Positions 8,295 to 19,371 of a DNA stretch of 64,000 bases are shown piece by piece (the first letter of the stretch is position 1; each line of letters begins with the position of its first letter). The stretch comes from Betaproteobacteria bacterium. Its GTDB lineage: Bacteria > Pseudomonadota > Gammaproteobacteria > Burkholderiales > CAIKXV01. Below the pieces are notes generated by a model. That model saw nothing but the letters and a program-made list of their open reading frames with translations, searched no databases and was not told where the DNA came from. The position numbers were made by a program, and so were the translations under genes. The stretch spans positions 1 to 64,000 of the forward strand of contig JAJTHE010000023.1 in the NCBI GenBank assembly GCA_021298815.1, given 5' to 3'.

Positions 8295-9593
8295 CTACGG
8301 CAGCAGCGATTCGCCTTCGAACAGCTGCTCGATCCGCTCGCGCGCGCGTACCTCGTGCAGGTTCGCGCCATCGACCATCACCTCGGCGGCTCGTGGACGC
8401 GTGTTGTAGTTCGAGCTCATGCTCATGCCGTAGGCCCCGGCCGAAGCGATCGCCAGCAGGTCGCCTTCCTCTAGCACCAGCGCGCGGTTGCGGGCGAGCC
8501 AGTCGCCGCTTTCGCAGACCGGCCCGACGACGTCGTACCAGCAGGCATCGCCGGCGCGCGGTACCACGGGCAGCACCTCGTGGTACGCCTCGTAGAGGGC
8601 AGGGCGCATCAGGTCGTTCATTGCCGCGTCGACGATGGCGAAGTTCTTCACCGGGCCCGGCTTCAGGTACTCGACCCGGGTGAGCAGCAGTCCGGCATTG
8701 CCGACCATCAGCCGGCCGGGCTCGAACACCAGCCGCTGCGGGCGCGCGCCGAAGATGCGGGTGATCGTGGCGGCATATTCGTCGACCGACGGCGGGCATT
8801 CCTCGCTGTAGCGGATGCCCAGGCCGCCGCCGAGGTCGACATGCTCCAGCACGATGCCCTCTGCGGCCAGCTGGTCGACAAGTTCCAGGATGCGCTCCAG
8901 GGCGTCGGCATACGGCGCGATCTCGGTGATCTGGGACCCGATGTGGCAGTCGATGCCGGTGATGCGCAGGTGCCTGCAGCCACGCGCGGCGCGGTAGAGG
9001 GCGAGCGCGTCGTGGTGGTTCACCCCGAACTTGTTCTCGTTCAGGCCGGTGGTTATGTACGGATGCGTGTTGGGGTTCACGTCCGGGTTCACCCGGATGC
9101 TCACCGGGGCGACGCGCCCGCATGCGCCGGCGACCTGCTCCAGCCGGTGCAGTTCGGGTATCGATTCGATGTTGAAGCAGAGGATGCCTGCTTCCAGCGC
9201 GACCTTAAGTTCGGCGGCGCTCTTGCCCACGCCGGAGAAGACGACCCGTGACGGGGCGCCGCCGGCGGCGACGACGCGCGCGAGTTCCCCGGCGGACACG
9301 ATGTCGAAGCCGCTGCCCAGCCGCGCGAACAGGTTGAGGATCGCCAGGTTCGGGTTCGCCTTCACCGCATAGCAGACGAGCGGCGGCCGGGCGCGGGCTG
9401 CACCGGCCGCGCGCGCCGGGACGAGCGCCGATTCGAACGCCGATCGGAACGCCGATTCGAACGCACGGTATGCGCCGGTCAGCGCCGCGCGCGAGTAGAC
9501 GTAGGTCGGGGTGCCGAACCGTTCGGCGATCGCCTGCAGCGGCACATCCTCGACGTGCAGCGCACCGCCGCGAAGGTGGAACATCGCATCCAT
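8295..9593 (-). CDS. lysA: Diaminopimelate decarboxylase
   Basis: 432 residues. It is a PLP fold III decarboxylase: VCYAVKANPNLAIL holds the PLP lysine, GSGFDIVSAGEL and DCHIGSQI follow, and the C-terminal block CESGDWLARNR is the substrate-binding region. It makes lysine from meso-diaminopimelate. An Ala/Arg-rich insertion (residues ~40-65, with the repeated AFESAFRSAFESA) sits before the PLP lysine. ATG 9593 is chosen because GGAG lies 7 nt upstream; ATG 9596 is directly adjacent. lptM precedes it by about 25 nt, the usual lptM-lysA pair. Confidence 0.93.
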   Translation of the reverse strand: MDAMFHLRGGALHVEDVPLQAIAERFGTPTYVYSRAALTGAYRAFESAFRSAFESALVPARAAGAARARPPLVCYAVKANPNLAILNLFARLGSGFDIVSAGELARVVAAGGAPSRVVFSGVGKSAAELKVALEAGILCFNIESIPELHRLEQVAGACGRVAPVSIRVNPDVNPNTHPYITTGLNENKFGVNHHDALALYRAARGCRHLRITGIDCHIGSQITEIAPYADALERILELVDQLAAEGIVLEHVDLGGGLGIRYSEECPPSVDEYAATITRIFGARPQRLVFEPGRLMVGNAGLLLTRVEYLKPGPVKNFAIVDAAMNDLMRPALYEAYHEVLPVVPRAGDACWYDVVGPVCESGDWLARNRALVLEEGDLLAIASAGAYGMSMSSNYNTRPRAAEVMVDGANLHEVRARERIEQLFEGESLLP

Positions 9594-9619
9594 CATGTTG
9601 CTCCGGTCAGCGAGACTGT

Positions 9620-9775
9620 TCAGGAAGCCGGCTTGGGCGGCGGGGCCTTCTTCGGCAGCTGCAGCGGGGTCTTGAAGCCGCAGCCACCGACCTGGACGGT
9701 GACGAAGGCGGCCATCACGGCCACTGCGCCGGCAGCGAGCGTGCGCGCCCATGGCCGGGTGCCGCGCGTGGACAT
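9620..9775 (-). CDS. lptM: LPS translocon maturation lipoprotein LptM (YifL-like)
   Basis: 51 residues. It has a charged N-terminus, a hydrophobic segment, a lipobox ending VGGC at about residue 33, and then GFKTPLQLPKKAPPPKP, the short conserved post-cysteine motif of LptM/YifL (C-G-x-K-x-P-L-x-L-P). The lipoprotein assists maturation of the LptDE complex in the outer membrane. It lies immediately upstream of lysA, as in many proteobacteria. ATG 9775 gives a proper signal peptide; upstream in-frame ATGs (9844, 9835) would put 24 or more extra residues before it. Confidence 0.8.
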   Translation of the reverse strand: MSTRGTRPWARTLAAGAVAVMAAFVTVQVGGCGFKTPLQLPKKAPPPKPAS

Positions 9776-9918
9776 GCGCACCACCGGCGCCGAAGGCGCA
9801 GCGGCAGGCGGGTTCGACGTGGCCTCGGCGATCATGAAAATCATGTTAGCACGCAGGCCGGCGCCGGCTGGCCCGGGTGCGGCAGGCCCGGACGATGCAG
9901 CGGCCGCGGGCTCGGAGG

Positions 9919-10704
9919 TCACAGCGCAGCCAGCCTGCGTTGCCACTCGGTTAGTTCGCGGCGCGCTTCGCGGTGGTCGCGGTATCCGCGCTCGACGACG
10001 GCCCAGAAGCGGGCGGAATGGTTCGCCTCGAGCAGGTGCGCGAGTTCGTGCACCACCACGTAGTCGACCAGGTGGGCCGGGCCCTGCATCAGCCGCCAGT
10101 TCAGGCGTACCAGGCCGGCCGGCGTGCAGCTGCCCCACAGCGTGCGTGCGTTCGTGAGCTTGATCGGTGGCAGGTCGACGCCGACTGCCGGCGCGAAATG
10201 GCGTGCCCGATCCTCGAAATGGGGCAGTGCATGCGCCTGCACCCAGCTGCGCAGCGCGCTGCGTATCGCGGCCGGATCCTGCGGGTCGGGCACGCCGACG
10301 CCGATGCGTCCGTCCTGCGGCTGCACCGAGCGCAGGGGTGCACGGGCGACGTCCACCGGCAGCGATTCGCCGAGCCAGAGCACCCGTTGCAGCGTGGCCA
10401 GTTCGAGGTGCGGCCGCCCGTTGGCCCGCCAGCGCGGCAGGTGGCGGCGCAGCCAGGGATAGCTATGCTGCAGGAAGGTCTCTATGGCCCGCGCGGACAT
10501 GCGCATCGGCACCGCCAGCACCAGCCCGCGGTCCGAGAGGCTGAGCATCGCGCGCGTGCGGCGCAGGCTGCGCCGCATCACGTATTCGACCGGCTGGCCG
10601 TCGAGCTCGATCAGGCCGATCTGGTCGGTGTCGAGGTGGTTGCCGTACGCGGGGGGTGCGAGTTTGCGTAGCGGGGCGTTGCGGGGGTGGTGCGGGATGC
10701 TCAA
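9919..10704 (-). CDS. YgjP/M48-like metal-dependent protease family protein
   Basis: 261 residues. The zinc-metallopeptidase signature HELAHLLEANHS lies near residue 225, preceded by WGSCTPAGLVRLNWRL, both characteristic of the YgjP (DUF45) family. Substrate is unknown. The start appears to be TTG 10704, overlapping the plsC stop (TTGA), so translation is probably coupled to plsC; no other start lies close. Confidence 0.82.
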   Translation of the reverse strand: MSIPHHPRNAPLRKLAPPAYGNHLDTDQIGLIELDGQPVEYVMRRSLRRTRAMLSLSDRGLVLAVPMRMSARAIETFLQHSYPWLRRHLPRWRANGRPHLELATLQRVLWLGESLPVDVARAPLRSVQPQDGRIGVGVPDPQDPAAIRSALRSWVQAHALPHFEDRARHFAPAVGVDLPPIKLTNARTLWGSCTPAGLVRLNWRLMQGPAHLVDYVVVHELAHLLEANHSARFWAVVERGYRDHREARRELTEWQRRLAAL

Positions 10705-11426
10705 CGGCTTCTTGCCTTTCCGTTCAATTGCAGCATCGCGTCTTCGACGCGCTGCTCGACCAGTTTACTCAAAGCTTCCGTCTTCATGCCGGCGGGATCG
10801 ATCGGATCGAGGATCACCACCTCGATGGTGCCGGGATGCTTGATGAATCCGTTGCGTGGCCACAATTCGCCCGAGTTCACCGCCACCGGCACCACTGGCG
10901 CACCTGCATGCGCGGCCAGCCATGCACCGCCGATCTGCCAGGTGCCGCGGGTGCCGGGATCGACCCGGCTGCCCTCGGGGAACACGACCACCCAGAAGCC
11001 CCGTGCAAGGCGGTCCCGGCCCTGTTCCAGCGTCTGCTTCAGCGCGCGGATGCGCTGGCTGCGGTCGATCGCGATCGGCGAGAGCATGCCGATGCCCCAG
11101 CCGACGAAGGGCACCCAGAGCAGCGAGCGCTTGAGCACCCAGACCTGCGGCGGGAAGACCGCCTGGAAGGCGAGCGTTTCCCAGGCCGACTGGTGCTTGG
11201 ACAGGATGATCGAAGGCACCGCAGGCAGGCGCTCGATCCCGGTCACTTTCCAGCGCACGCCGCAGATGATCCGGGCCAGCCACACGATCGCCACCGACCA
11301 GGTCGAGATGATCCGGTAGCGCACCATCGGCGGCAGGAAGAAGATCGCCAGCGCTAGGAACGCATAGGGCGGCGTGATCAGCGCCGCCGCGAGGGCGAAC
11401 CCGATCGATCGCAGCAGGTTCAGCAC
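10701..11426 (-). CDS. plsC: 1-acyl-sn-glycerol-3-phosphate acyltransferase
   Basis: 241 residues with one or two N-terminal membrane segments. Acyltransferase motifs are present: HQSAWE (the HX4D box with Glu in place of Asp), IAIDRSQR, FPEGSR and VVPVAVNSG. It forms phosphatidic acid from lysophosphatidate at the inner membrane. The Glu variant of box I is, to my recollection, seen in other betaproteobacterial homologues. The start is GTG 11426. It lies 28 nt after gmhB in the same operon. Confidence 0.9.
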   Translation of the reverse strand: MLNLLRSIGFALAAALITPPYAFLALAIFFLPPMVRYRIISTWSVAIVWLARIICGVRWKVTGIERLPAVPSIILSKHQSAWETLAFQAVFPPQVWVLKRSLLWVPFVGWGIGMLSPIAIDRSQRIRALKQTLEQGRDRLARGFWVVVFPEGSRVDPGTRGTWQIGGAWLAAHAGAPVVPVAVNSGELWPRNGFIKHPGTIEVVILDPIDPAGMKTEALSKLVEQRVEDAMLQLNGKARSR

Positions 11427-11454
11427 CCGGCCAGGCCTTCGATCGCCGGTTGCG

Positions 11455-11988
11455 TCATTCGCAGATCGACGTCACCGCGTCGGCGAGGTTGGCGTACACG
11501 CGGGTGCCGTCGGGCAGCCCGCCGGCCCGGCGGGTCTGCTGGCCCTTGCCGGTGAGCACCAGCATGGGCGATGCGCCGACGGTCGCGGCGGCCTGCAGGT
11601 CGCGCAGCGAGTCGCCGACCGAAGGGACGCCGGCGAGCGGCAGCCCGAACCGGCGGCCGATCTCCTCGAACAGCCCCGCGCGCGGCTTGCGGCAGCCGCA
11701 GTTCGCGTCGGCGGCGTGCGGGCAGTAGAACACCGCTGCCACGTGGCCGCCAGCCTGGGCGAGCCGGCGGTGCATCTTTTCGTGTATCGCATTGAGCGTC
11801 GCCATGTCGAGCAGGCCGCGTCCGACACCCGACTGGTTGGTGGCGAGCACGACCTGGAATCCCGCCTGGTTCAGGCGGGCGATCGCCTCCAGGCTGCCCG
11901 GGATCGGCTTCCATTCGTCCGGCGACTTGATGAACTGGTCGCTGTCGTGGTTGATCACGCCGTCGCGGTCGAGGATCGCCAGCTTCAT
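11455..11988 (-). CDS. gmhB: D-glycero-beta-D-manno-heptose 1,7-bisphosphate 7-phosphatase
   Basis: 177 residues, a HAD phosphatase. DRDGVIN carries the nucleophile and acid/base Asp, TNQSGVGRG follows, the zinc loop is CPHAADANCGCRKP, and VGDSLRDLQAA is motif IV. It dephosphorylates heptose bisphosphate in the ADP-heptose pathway for LPS inner core. It lies between glyS and plsC, a common betaproteobacterial arrangement; 10 nt separate it from glyS. Confidence 0.93.
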   Translation of the reverse strand: MKLAILDRDGVINHDSDQFIKSPDEWKPIPGSLEAIARLNQAGFQVVLATNQSGVGRGLLDMATLNAIHEKMHRRLAQAGGHVAAVFYCPHAADANCGCRKPRAGLFEEIGRRFGLPLAGVPSVGDSLRDLQAAATVGASPMLVLTGKGQQTRRAGGLPDGTRVYANLADAVTSICE

Positions 11989-11998
11989 GCCGGTTCCT

Positions 11999-14100
11999 TC
12001 ATGCCGCCAGCCGCGAGATGTCGGCCACCTGGTTCAGAGATCGCTCCAGCGACTGCAGCAGCGCGATCCGGTTGGCGCGTACCGCCGCATCGTCGGTCAT
12101 CACCATCACCTCGTCGAAGAAGCGGTCGACCGCCGCCCGCACGCACGCCAGCCGGGCCAGCGCACCGGCATAGTCCTCGCGCGCCGTGCAGGCCACGACC
12201 TCGGGCTCCAGCGTCGACAGTTCCGCATGCAGCGCCTTTTCGGCTGCTTCGGTCATCAGCGAGGGATCGGCACGCCCCGCGGACGCGCCTTCCTTGCGCA
12301 GGATGTTGCGCACCCGCTTGTTCGCGGCGGCCAGGGCCTCGGATTCGGGCAGGCGCCCGAACGCGGCGACCGCATCGAGCTTCGCCGGTACCTGGTCGAT
12401 GCGCGACGGCTCGAGCGAGAGCACGGCGTCTATGCCGCGCGGATCGTGGCCGCGGTCGCGCAGGTAGTTGGACAGGCGGTCGAGGAAGAACCGGTACAGG
12501 TCGGGTGCCACCGACGCCTTCATCACCTGCGGCGGGAACTGCGCCATCGCCAGGCCGACCAGTTCGCGCAGGTCGAGCGGCAGAGGATGCTCGGCGAGCA
12601 TGCGCAGCACGCCGAGTGCCTGCCGGCGCAGGCCGAACGGATCCTTGTCGCCGGTCGGGGCCCCTGCCGCGGTCCACAGCCCGACCAGCGTGTCGAGCTT
12701 GTCGGACAGCGCGACCACCAGCGACAGCGGCGCCGTCGGCAGAGAGTCGTTGGCGAAGCGCGGATGGTAGTGCTGCTCGATGGCCGCGGCCACCGCGTCG
12801 TCCTCGCCGTCATGGCGTGCGTAGTACTCGCCGATCACGCCCTGCAGTTCCGGGAATTCGCCGACCATGTCGGTCACCAGGTCTGCCTTGGCCAGCCAGG
12901 CCGCACGTTCCGCCAGCGCCGGGTCCACCGCCAGCGCAGGTGCCGCCGCGGACAGCAGGTGCGCCAGTTGCGCGGCGAGCTTGCAGGTGCGCTGCACCCG
13001 GTCGAGCTGGCTGCCCAGCTTGTTGTGGTGGACGACGCTGGCCAGGCGCTGCACCCGGTCGGCCAGCGGCGTCCTGCGGTCCTGGTCGAAGAAGAACTTG
13101 GCATCGGCCAGCCGGGCGCGCAGCACGCGCTCGTTGCCGGACACGATGGCCGTCGGATCGACCGTCTCGAGGTTGCTCACGAGCAGGAAGCGGTTGCGCA
13201 GCCGGCCCGAGGCGTCGGCCAGCGCGAAGTACTTCTGGTTCTGCTGCATGGTCAGGATCAGGCATTCCTGCGGCACGTCGAGGAAGGCTTCGTCGAAGCG
13301 CCCCTCGTAGACCACCGGCCACTCCACCAGGCCGGTGACCTCGTCGAGCAGCGCATCGGGCGCGATCAGCGTGTCTTCGCCTGCCTTCGCGCGCAGGCCA
13401 TCCTCGATGCGCTGCCGGCGCTCGGCGAACGAGGCCACGACCTTGCCCAGCACCATCAGGCGATGCGGGTACTCGAACGCCGTGGCGATGGAGATCGTGC
13501 CCGAACTCATCTGGCGGTGGCCGACGGTGAGGAAGCCGGCCTCCAGGCCCAGTGCCTTCACCGGCACCACGGTGCCGCCGTGCAGCGCGAGCAGCCGGTG
13601 CGCCGGGCGCACGAACTGCACGTCGGTGCCGTCCGGGCGCTGGTAGCGCATCAGCTTGGGGATCGGAAGCTTCGCGAGGGTGTCGTCGAGCGCCTTCTGC
13701 AGGCCGTCGACGAGCGATGCGCCGACCTGGGTGCCGTTGTGGAACAGCGCCTCGGCCTTGCCGTCGGGCGCGCGTTCGAGCGACGTCCAGGCATCGGCTG
13801 CCAGCCCGATCGCGGAAAGCTTCTTCAGCAGCGCCGGCGTCGGTGCGCCGGCTGCATCGAAGGCGACGCCGACCGGCAGCAGCTTCTGGCGGAACGCCTT
13901 GTCGGGCGCGCGCGGAAGCACGGCGGTGATCGACACCGCGAGCCTGCGCGGGGAGGCATACCCGGTGCTGGCCGAGGCAGGCTCCAGCAGGCCGGCGGCA
14001 GACAGCGCCGTGGTCAGGCCGGCGGCGAATGCCTCGCCCAGCCGCTTCAGCGCCTTCGGCGGCAGTTCTTCGGTGAACAGTTCGACCAGCAGCGTCGCGC

Positions 14101-14104
<4 letters not shown>
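11999..14104 (-). CDS. glyS: Glycine-tRNA ligase beta subunit
   Basis: 701 residues. It begins [19 protein letters not shown], the conserved GlyS start, and contains the B-subunit core ([34 protein letters not shown]) and the C-terminal DALR-like tRNA-binding region. It forms the alpha2beta2 glycyl-tRNA synthetase with GlyQ. The start overlaps the glyQ stop (ATGA), so translation is coupled. Confidence 0.96.
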
Positions 14105-15024
<920 letters not shown>

Positions 15025-15157
15025 TGCATGCCGGACCTGCGGCGGGGGGCGCCGCGAACCAGTGCCCGGCGTGGCGCGATTGTAGCTTGGGCCAACGCCA
15101 TCGATGCATGCGGCCTCGCCTGCCTGTGGACCCCGCGCCGCGCGCGGCCCGGGCGCG

Positions 15158-15964
15158 TCAGGGCTTGCGGTAGACCGATGGCGCGACCTGTTCGACCGCC
15201 GCGCCGGTGCCGTGCAGGGTCTCCGAATGGCCGATGCAGAAATGGCCACCCGGCTCCAGCCGTTCCAGCACGCGCTCCACCACCGCCCGCTTGGTCTCCG
15301 GGCTGAAGTAGATCATCACGTTGCGCAGGAAGATGATGTCGAACGGGCCGATCGTCGGCAGGTCCTCGTTCAGGTTCAGCTGCATGAACGAGACGCGCCG
15401 CCGCAGCGCGGGATCGACCAGCAGGGTGCCTGCATGCTCGTCGGTGCCGCGCAGGCAGTAGCGCTTCAGGTAGTCGGCCGGGATCAGGCGGGCGCGGTCG
15501 TCGACGTAGTGGCCGGTGCGCGCGCGCCGCAGCACGCGGCTGCTGATGTCGCTGCCGGTGACCTCCCACGGCTGCTCGCCCAGCACGTCGTCCAGCACCA
15601 TGGCGATGCTGTAGGATTCCTCGCCGCTGGAGCAGGCGGCGCTCCAGGCGCGCAGCCTGCGCCGCCGCGCCTTCGCCTGCCCGGCCAGGGTGCGCAGGAG
15701 GTCGAAATGCCTCGGCTCGCGGAAGAAGTAGGTCTCGTTGGTCGTGAGCAGGTCGACCGCGATCTGGACTTCCGAGGCGGGCTCTTCGCCTTCCAGCAGT
15801 TCGAGGTAGCGGCCGTAGCTGTCCAGGCCGCGCGCCGCCAGGCGCCGTGCCAGCCGGCCGCAGACCAGCGCCTTCTTCGCCGGCGACAGCGTGATGCCGG
15901 CCGCGTCGAAGATGAACTGCCGGAAGCGGGCGAAGTCGCGCTCGCTGAGCGAGGCCTGCTGCAC
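15158..15964 (-). CDS. cheR: Chemotaxis protein methyltransferase CheR
   Basis: 268 residues. The N-terminal CheR helical domain ([18 protein letters not shown]) is followed by the SAM-binding domain ([42 protein letters not shown]). It methylates glutamates on chemoreceptors. It lies 6 nt after the chemoreceptor frame on the same strand, but that receptor carries a nonsense codon, so its partner may be elsewhere. Confidence 0.93.
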   Translation of the reverse strand: MQQASLSERDFARFRQFIFDAAGITLSPAKKALVCGRLARRLAARGLDSYGRYLELLEGEEPASEVQIAVDLLTTNETYFFREPRHFDLLRTLAGQAKARRRRLRAWSAACSSGEESYSIAMVLDDVLGEQPWEVTGSDISSRVLRRARTGHYVDDRARLIPADYLKRYCLRGTDEHAGTLLVDPALRRRVSFMQLNLNEDLPTIGPFDIIFLRNVMIYFSPETKRAVVERVLERLEPGGHFCIGHSETLHGTGAAVEQVAPSVYRKP

Positions 15965-15970
15965 GCCCGG

Positions 15971-17641
15971 TCAGTAGCGCGTGAACCGCGATTCGTCGAT
16001 GTCCTCCGGCGCGTCCACCGGGCTGGCCATCGTCGTATGGCGCCGTCCCGCTGACGCGCGACGGCGCTCCGCCGGCGGCGTGCGCGCGCCGGACGCCTCG
16101 CGCGGCACCGGTCCGCCCGAGGCCGAGCCGCCGCCGGCCACCTTGAAGAAGCCGATGGTCGCCAGCAGTTGCTGGGCCTGTGCGCTCATCTCCTCCGAGG
16201 TCGCGGCCAGCTCCTCCGAACTGCTCGCGTTGTGCTGCGTGGTCTGGCTCATCTGTCCCACGGCCGAGTTGATCTCGCCGACGCCTGCCGACTGCTCCTC
16301 GCTCGCCGCGGTTATCTCCTGCACCAGGTCGGACGTCTTGCGGATGCTCGGCACCATCTCGTCGAGCAGCAGCCCGGCGCGCTCGGCCAGTTCCACGCTG
16401 GAGCCGGCGACTTCCCCGATTTCCTGCGCCGCGACCTGGCTGCGCTCGGCCAGCTTGCGCACCTCGGCCGCGACCACCGCGAAGCCCTTGCCGTGTGCGC
16501 CGGCGCGTGCCGCCTCGATCGCCGCATTCAGGGCCAGCAGGTTGGTCTGGTAGGCGATGTCGTCGATGATGTTGATCTTGCTGGCAATCTGCTTCATCGC
16601 GGCGACCGTGGCCTTGACCGCCTTGCCGCCTTCGTCCGCCTGCGTCGCCGCATTGCTCGCCATGCCGTCGGTGACCTTGGCGTTGTCGGTATTCTGCGAG
16701 ATCGACGCGGTCATCTGCTCCAGCGCGGCGCTGGTCTCCTCCACGCCGGAGGCCTGCTCGCTCGCCGCCTGGCTCAGGGCCTGGGCGGTGGCGCTCACTT
16801 CCTCGGACACGCCGGCGAGCGACTCGGCACCCGACATCACCTGGCCCACGACCTTGCGCAGCTGTTCGACCATGCCGCGCATCGAGTCGAGCAACTGGCC
16901 GGTCTCGTCGCGCGAATGTCCTTCTATCCTGACCTCCAGGTCGCCTTCGGACAGCCGGCGTGCCACTTTCGCCGCGCGGCCGATCGGGATACTCACGCTG
17001 CGCGCGATCAGCCAGCCCATCAGCACGCCGAGCAGCACGCCCATGGCCATGATGATCACCAGCAGCCGGGTACTCTCTGCCGCCACCGCCGCGCTGGCGT
17101 CCTTCTCGTCGGCTGCGTTCTGCTCCTTCAGCCGGCCCATCCCGGCGAGCACGTTGTCCAGCCGGTCGGCGACCTCGCGCACGCCGTTCATCGCGGCCTG
17201 CGTCGCCTCGTCGCGGTCGAGCAGCCGGCGCGTGCCGGCCTGGGCGATCACCTGCTGCAACGCGCGCTGGTACTCCTCCCAGTCGCGGTCGAAGGCTGCG
17301 AGGAATTCCTTGCCTTTCTCCGTGACGAACAGCGGCCGTGCCTTCGCCACGTGGTCCTTCACCGACGCGCTGTACTTCTGCATCGTCGCCACCTGCGCAT
17401 CGCGCTCGGCCTGTGTGGTGGCGAGCAGGAAGTTCCCGCGTGCCCGGCCAATGGTGATCAGCGCGATGTTGGCTTCCTTGACATGCGACAGCCCGAGCAC
17501 CTCGCGCTCTTACATCTGGGTATTGAGCTCGTTGATGTGGCCGGTGTTGCGCAGGCCGATCACCCCGACGACGATGCTGATGGACGTGACCAGAAGGAGG
17601 CCCGCGACCAGGCGGACGCCGATCTTGAAATTGGAGAACAT
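15971..17641 (-). pseudogene. Methyl-accepting chemotaxis protein interrupted by an in-frame stop
   Basis: Reading from ATG 17641 gives a normal receptor start: MFSNFKIGVRLVAGLLLV (TM1) ... NTQM, then TAA at codon 44 (17510-17512). The frame resumes as [24 protein letters not shown], where related receptors have Tyr at the stop position. The rest is intact: TM2 ([20 protein letters not shown]), HAMP and the signalling tip ([23 protein letters not shown]), ending near codon 556. A restart at GTG 17500 would make a 509-residue protein without TM1. It is a nonsense mutation, recent because the rest is clean, or a sequencing error. Confidence 0.85.
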
Positions 17642-17674
17642 GTCGAGTCCTTGCAGGGGACGAAGCGGCACGAC

Positions 17675-17700
17675 GGCAGCCCGGGTTGCGGGGGGCTGCC
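17675..17700. terminator. Hairpin between LysR pseudogene and chemoreceptor
   Basis: GGCAGCCC and GGGCTGCC form an 8-bp perfect stem with a 10-nt loop, about 70 nt after the LysR stop on the minus strand. No T-tract; possible weak terminator. Confidence 0.35.
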
Positions 17701-17767
17701 TCGCATGCGCCGGTAGGAGGGGCGCTGCGCGTGCCGATGGAGACGCCTCTAACGGCGCTGCACCGGC

Positions 17768-18677
17768 TTACTTGAGCACGATCCCGTGTTCGGGTAGCGC
17801 CATGTTGTCGGCGAGGAAGTCGACGAAGCTGCGCACCTTCGCCGACAGGTGCCGCCGGATCAGGTAGACCGCCTGGATGTCGAGCGGCGCCGGCGGGTAC
17901 GCCGGAAGGACCACTTCGAGCTCCCCGCGGGCGATCGCATCGCTGGTGGGAAACAGCGGATGCATCGCGATGGCCGCGCCCCCCGATGCTGGCGGCCACC
18001 ATCAGCTCGCCGTTGTTCGAGCGCAGCGGGCCGTGTGCCGGAACCAGGTACGACCCGTCGGGCCCGATCAGTTCCCATTCGACGCCGCCGCGCGTATGGA
18101 CGTACCCCAGGCAGAGATGGTGCTGCAGGTCGGCCGGCGTGCCTGGCCGTCCGTACCGGCCGAGGTAGGCGGGCGATGCGACCGGCCTCAGGGAGGCGGA
18201 GGCCAGGCGGCGGGCGACCAGCGTGAACCGGACCTCGCGCGTGATGCGGATCGCGAGGTCGAAGTTCTCCTCGACCAGGTCGACCTGCCGGTCCACCAGC
18301 GTGATGTCCACGACGAGTTCGGGATGGGTTTCGCAGAAACGTGCGATCAGCGGGCCGAGGTAGCGGGCACCGAACACCACCGGCGCACTTGTCCGCAGCA
18401 CGCTGCTGATCTGTTCCATGGCCGAGGACGCGAGTTCCTCGGCGGCATCGACCTCCGCGGGGATCGCGATGCAGCGATCCAGGTAGTTCCGTCCGGCATC
18501 GGTGAGGTTCAGGCGCCGTGTCGTGCGCTGCAGCAGCCGGGTAGCGAGGTGGTTCTCGAGTTCGCCCACCAGCCGCGAGGTCGCGGTCGTCGACAGGCCG
18601 AGCCGCTCCGAGGCGCGCGCGACGCTGGGGGAGTCGACCACCTGGGCGAATACCCGCCTGGCGAGAAGACGATCCAT
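17768..18677 (-). pseudogene. LysR-family regulator with a frameshift in a G6 run
   Basis: The first ~232 codons from ATG 18677 give a LysR N-terminal helix-turn-helix (FAQVVDSPSVARASERLGLS, LVGELENHLATRLLQRTTR) and substrate-binding domain. At 17979-17984 (six C on the plus strand) the frame is lost. Removing one base restores IGGAAIAMHPLFPTSDAIARG and the normal C-terminus ending HGIVLK. The rest of both parts is clean. It is either a single-base slip, a phase-variable tract or a base-call error. It diverges from the degraded dioxygenase gene at 18818, its probable former target. Confidence 0.85.
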
Positions 18678-18817
18678 GCCCCGAACATCCCGCAAACCGG
18701 GATGCTCTATCCCTGAAGGGCCTCTTCATCCGCCTGACTTGGACAAAGACACTACTGGCACGGGCTACAGTCTTGCGTGATCGGGGTCCTTCTGGTGCAT
18801 CGCGCGAGGTCGATCCC

Positions 18818-19352
18818 TTGAACGGAAGGTTGCCGACGCTGTTCGTTTCCCACGGTGCGGCGACGCTTGCGCTCGACCGCGCAGGGGAAGCGCCGAGCCA
18901 TGGTGGCCTGGCTGCGGCACTTGCCGACATCGGGCGCGAGATCCGCGCGTCTGGCCGGGCGCGTGCATGAACCGCTGGCCGGGGCCGGGATCGCGGCGGG
19001 CATCGACCTCGGCCAGGGGTTCGACCACGGTGCCTGGGTGCCGCTGCTGCACCTTTACCCGCGCGCCGACGTGCCGGTGTTGTAGATGCCGCTGCAGCCC
19101 GCGGCGGAATCGCCCTGGGCGCGTGCCTTCGCCGACTGGATCGGAGCGTCGCTGGTGGCCGGCGACACCGAAGTCCTGCCCGACTGGCGCGCCCGGGGTC
19201 CCGAGGCCGAGCTCAACCATCCGACCGCCGACCACCTGCTGCCGCTGTTCATCGCGCTCGGTGCGGCCGGTGAATCCTGGTCTGCGCGCCGGCTGTTCCA
19301 GGGCAGCATCATGGGCGCGCTCGCGCTCGACTGCTGGGCCTTCGACAGCTGA
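18818..19352 (+). pseudogene. Extradiol (DODA/YgiD-type) dioxygenase remnant
   Basis: Pieces of a class III extradiol dioxygenase in different frames: LPTLFVSHGAATLAL (normal N-terminus), then LGQGFDHGAWVPLLHLYPRADVPVL followed by a TAG, then SPWARAFADWI ... HPTADHLLPLFIALGAAGESW ... to the normal C-terminus. About 180 codons remain of the usual ~260. The segments holding the SAHW block and the later GSGSLTHN-type block, with metal ligands, are missing. Two internal deletions and a stop make it non-functional. It is divergent from the frameshifted LysR gene. Confidence 0.82.
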
Positions 19353-19371
19353 AGTCGCGCGGCCGCTGCGG

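Noticed and set aside
17510-17512. Programmed read-through of the TAA in the chemoreceptor
   Set aside because: No stimulating structure or known precedent for chemoreceptors; a point mutation or base error is simpler.
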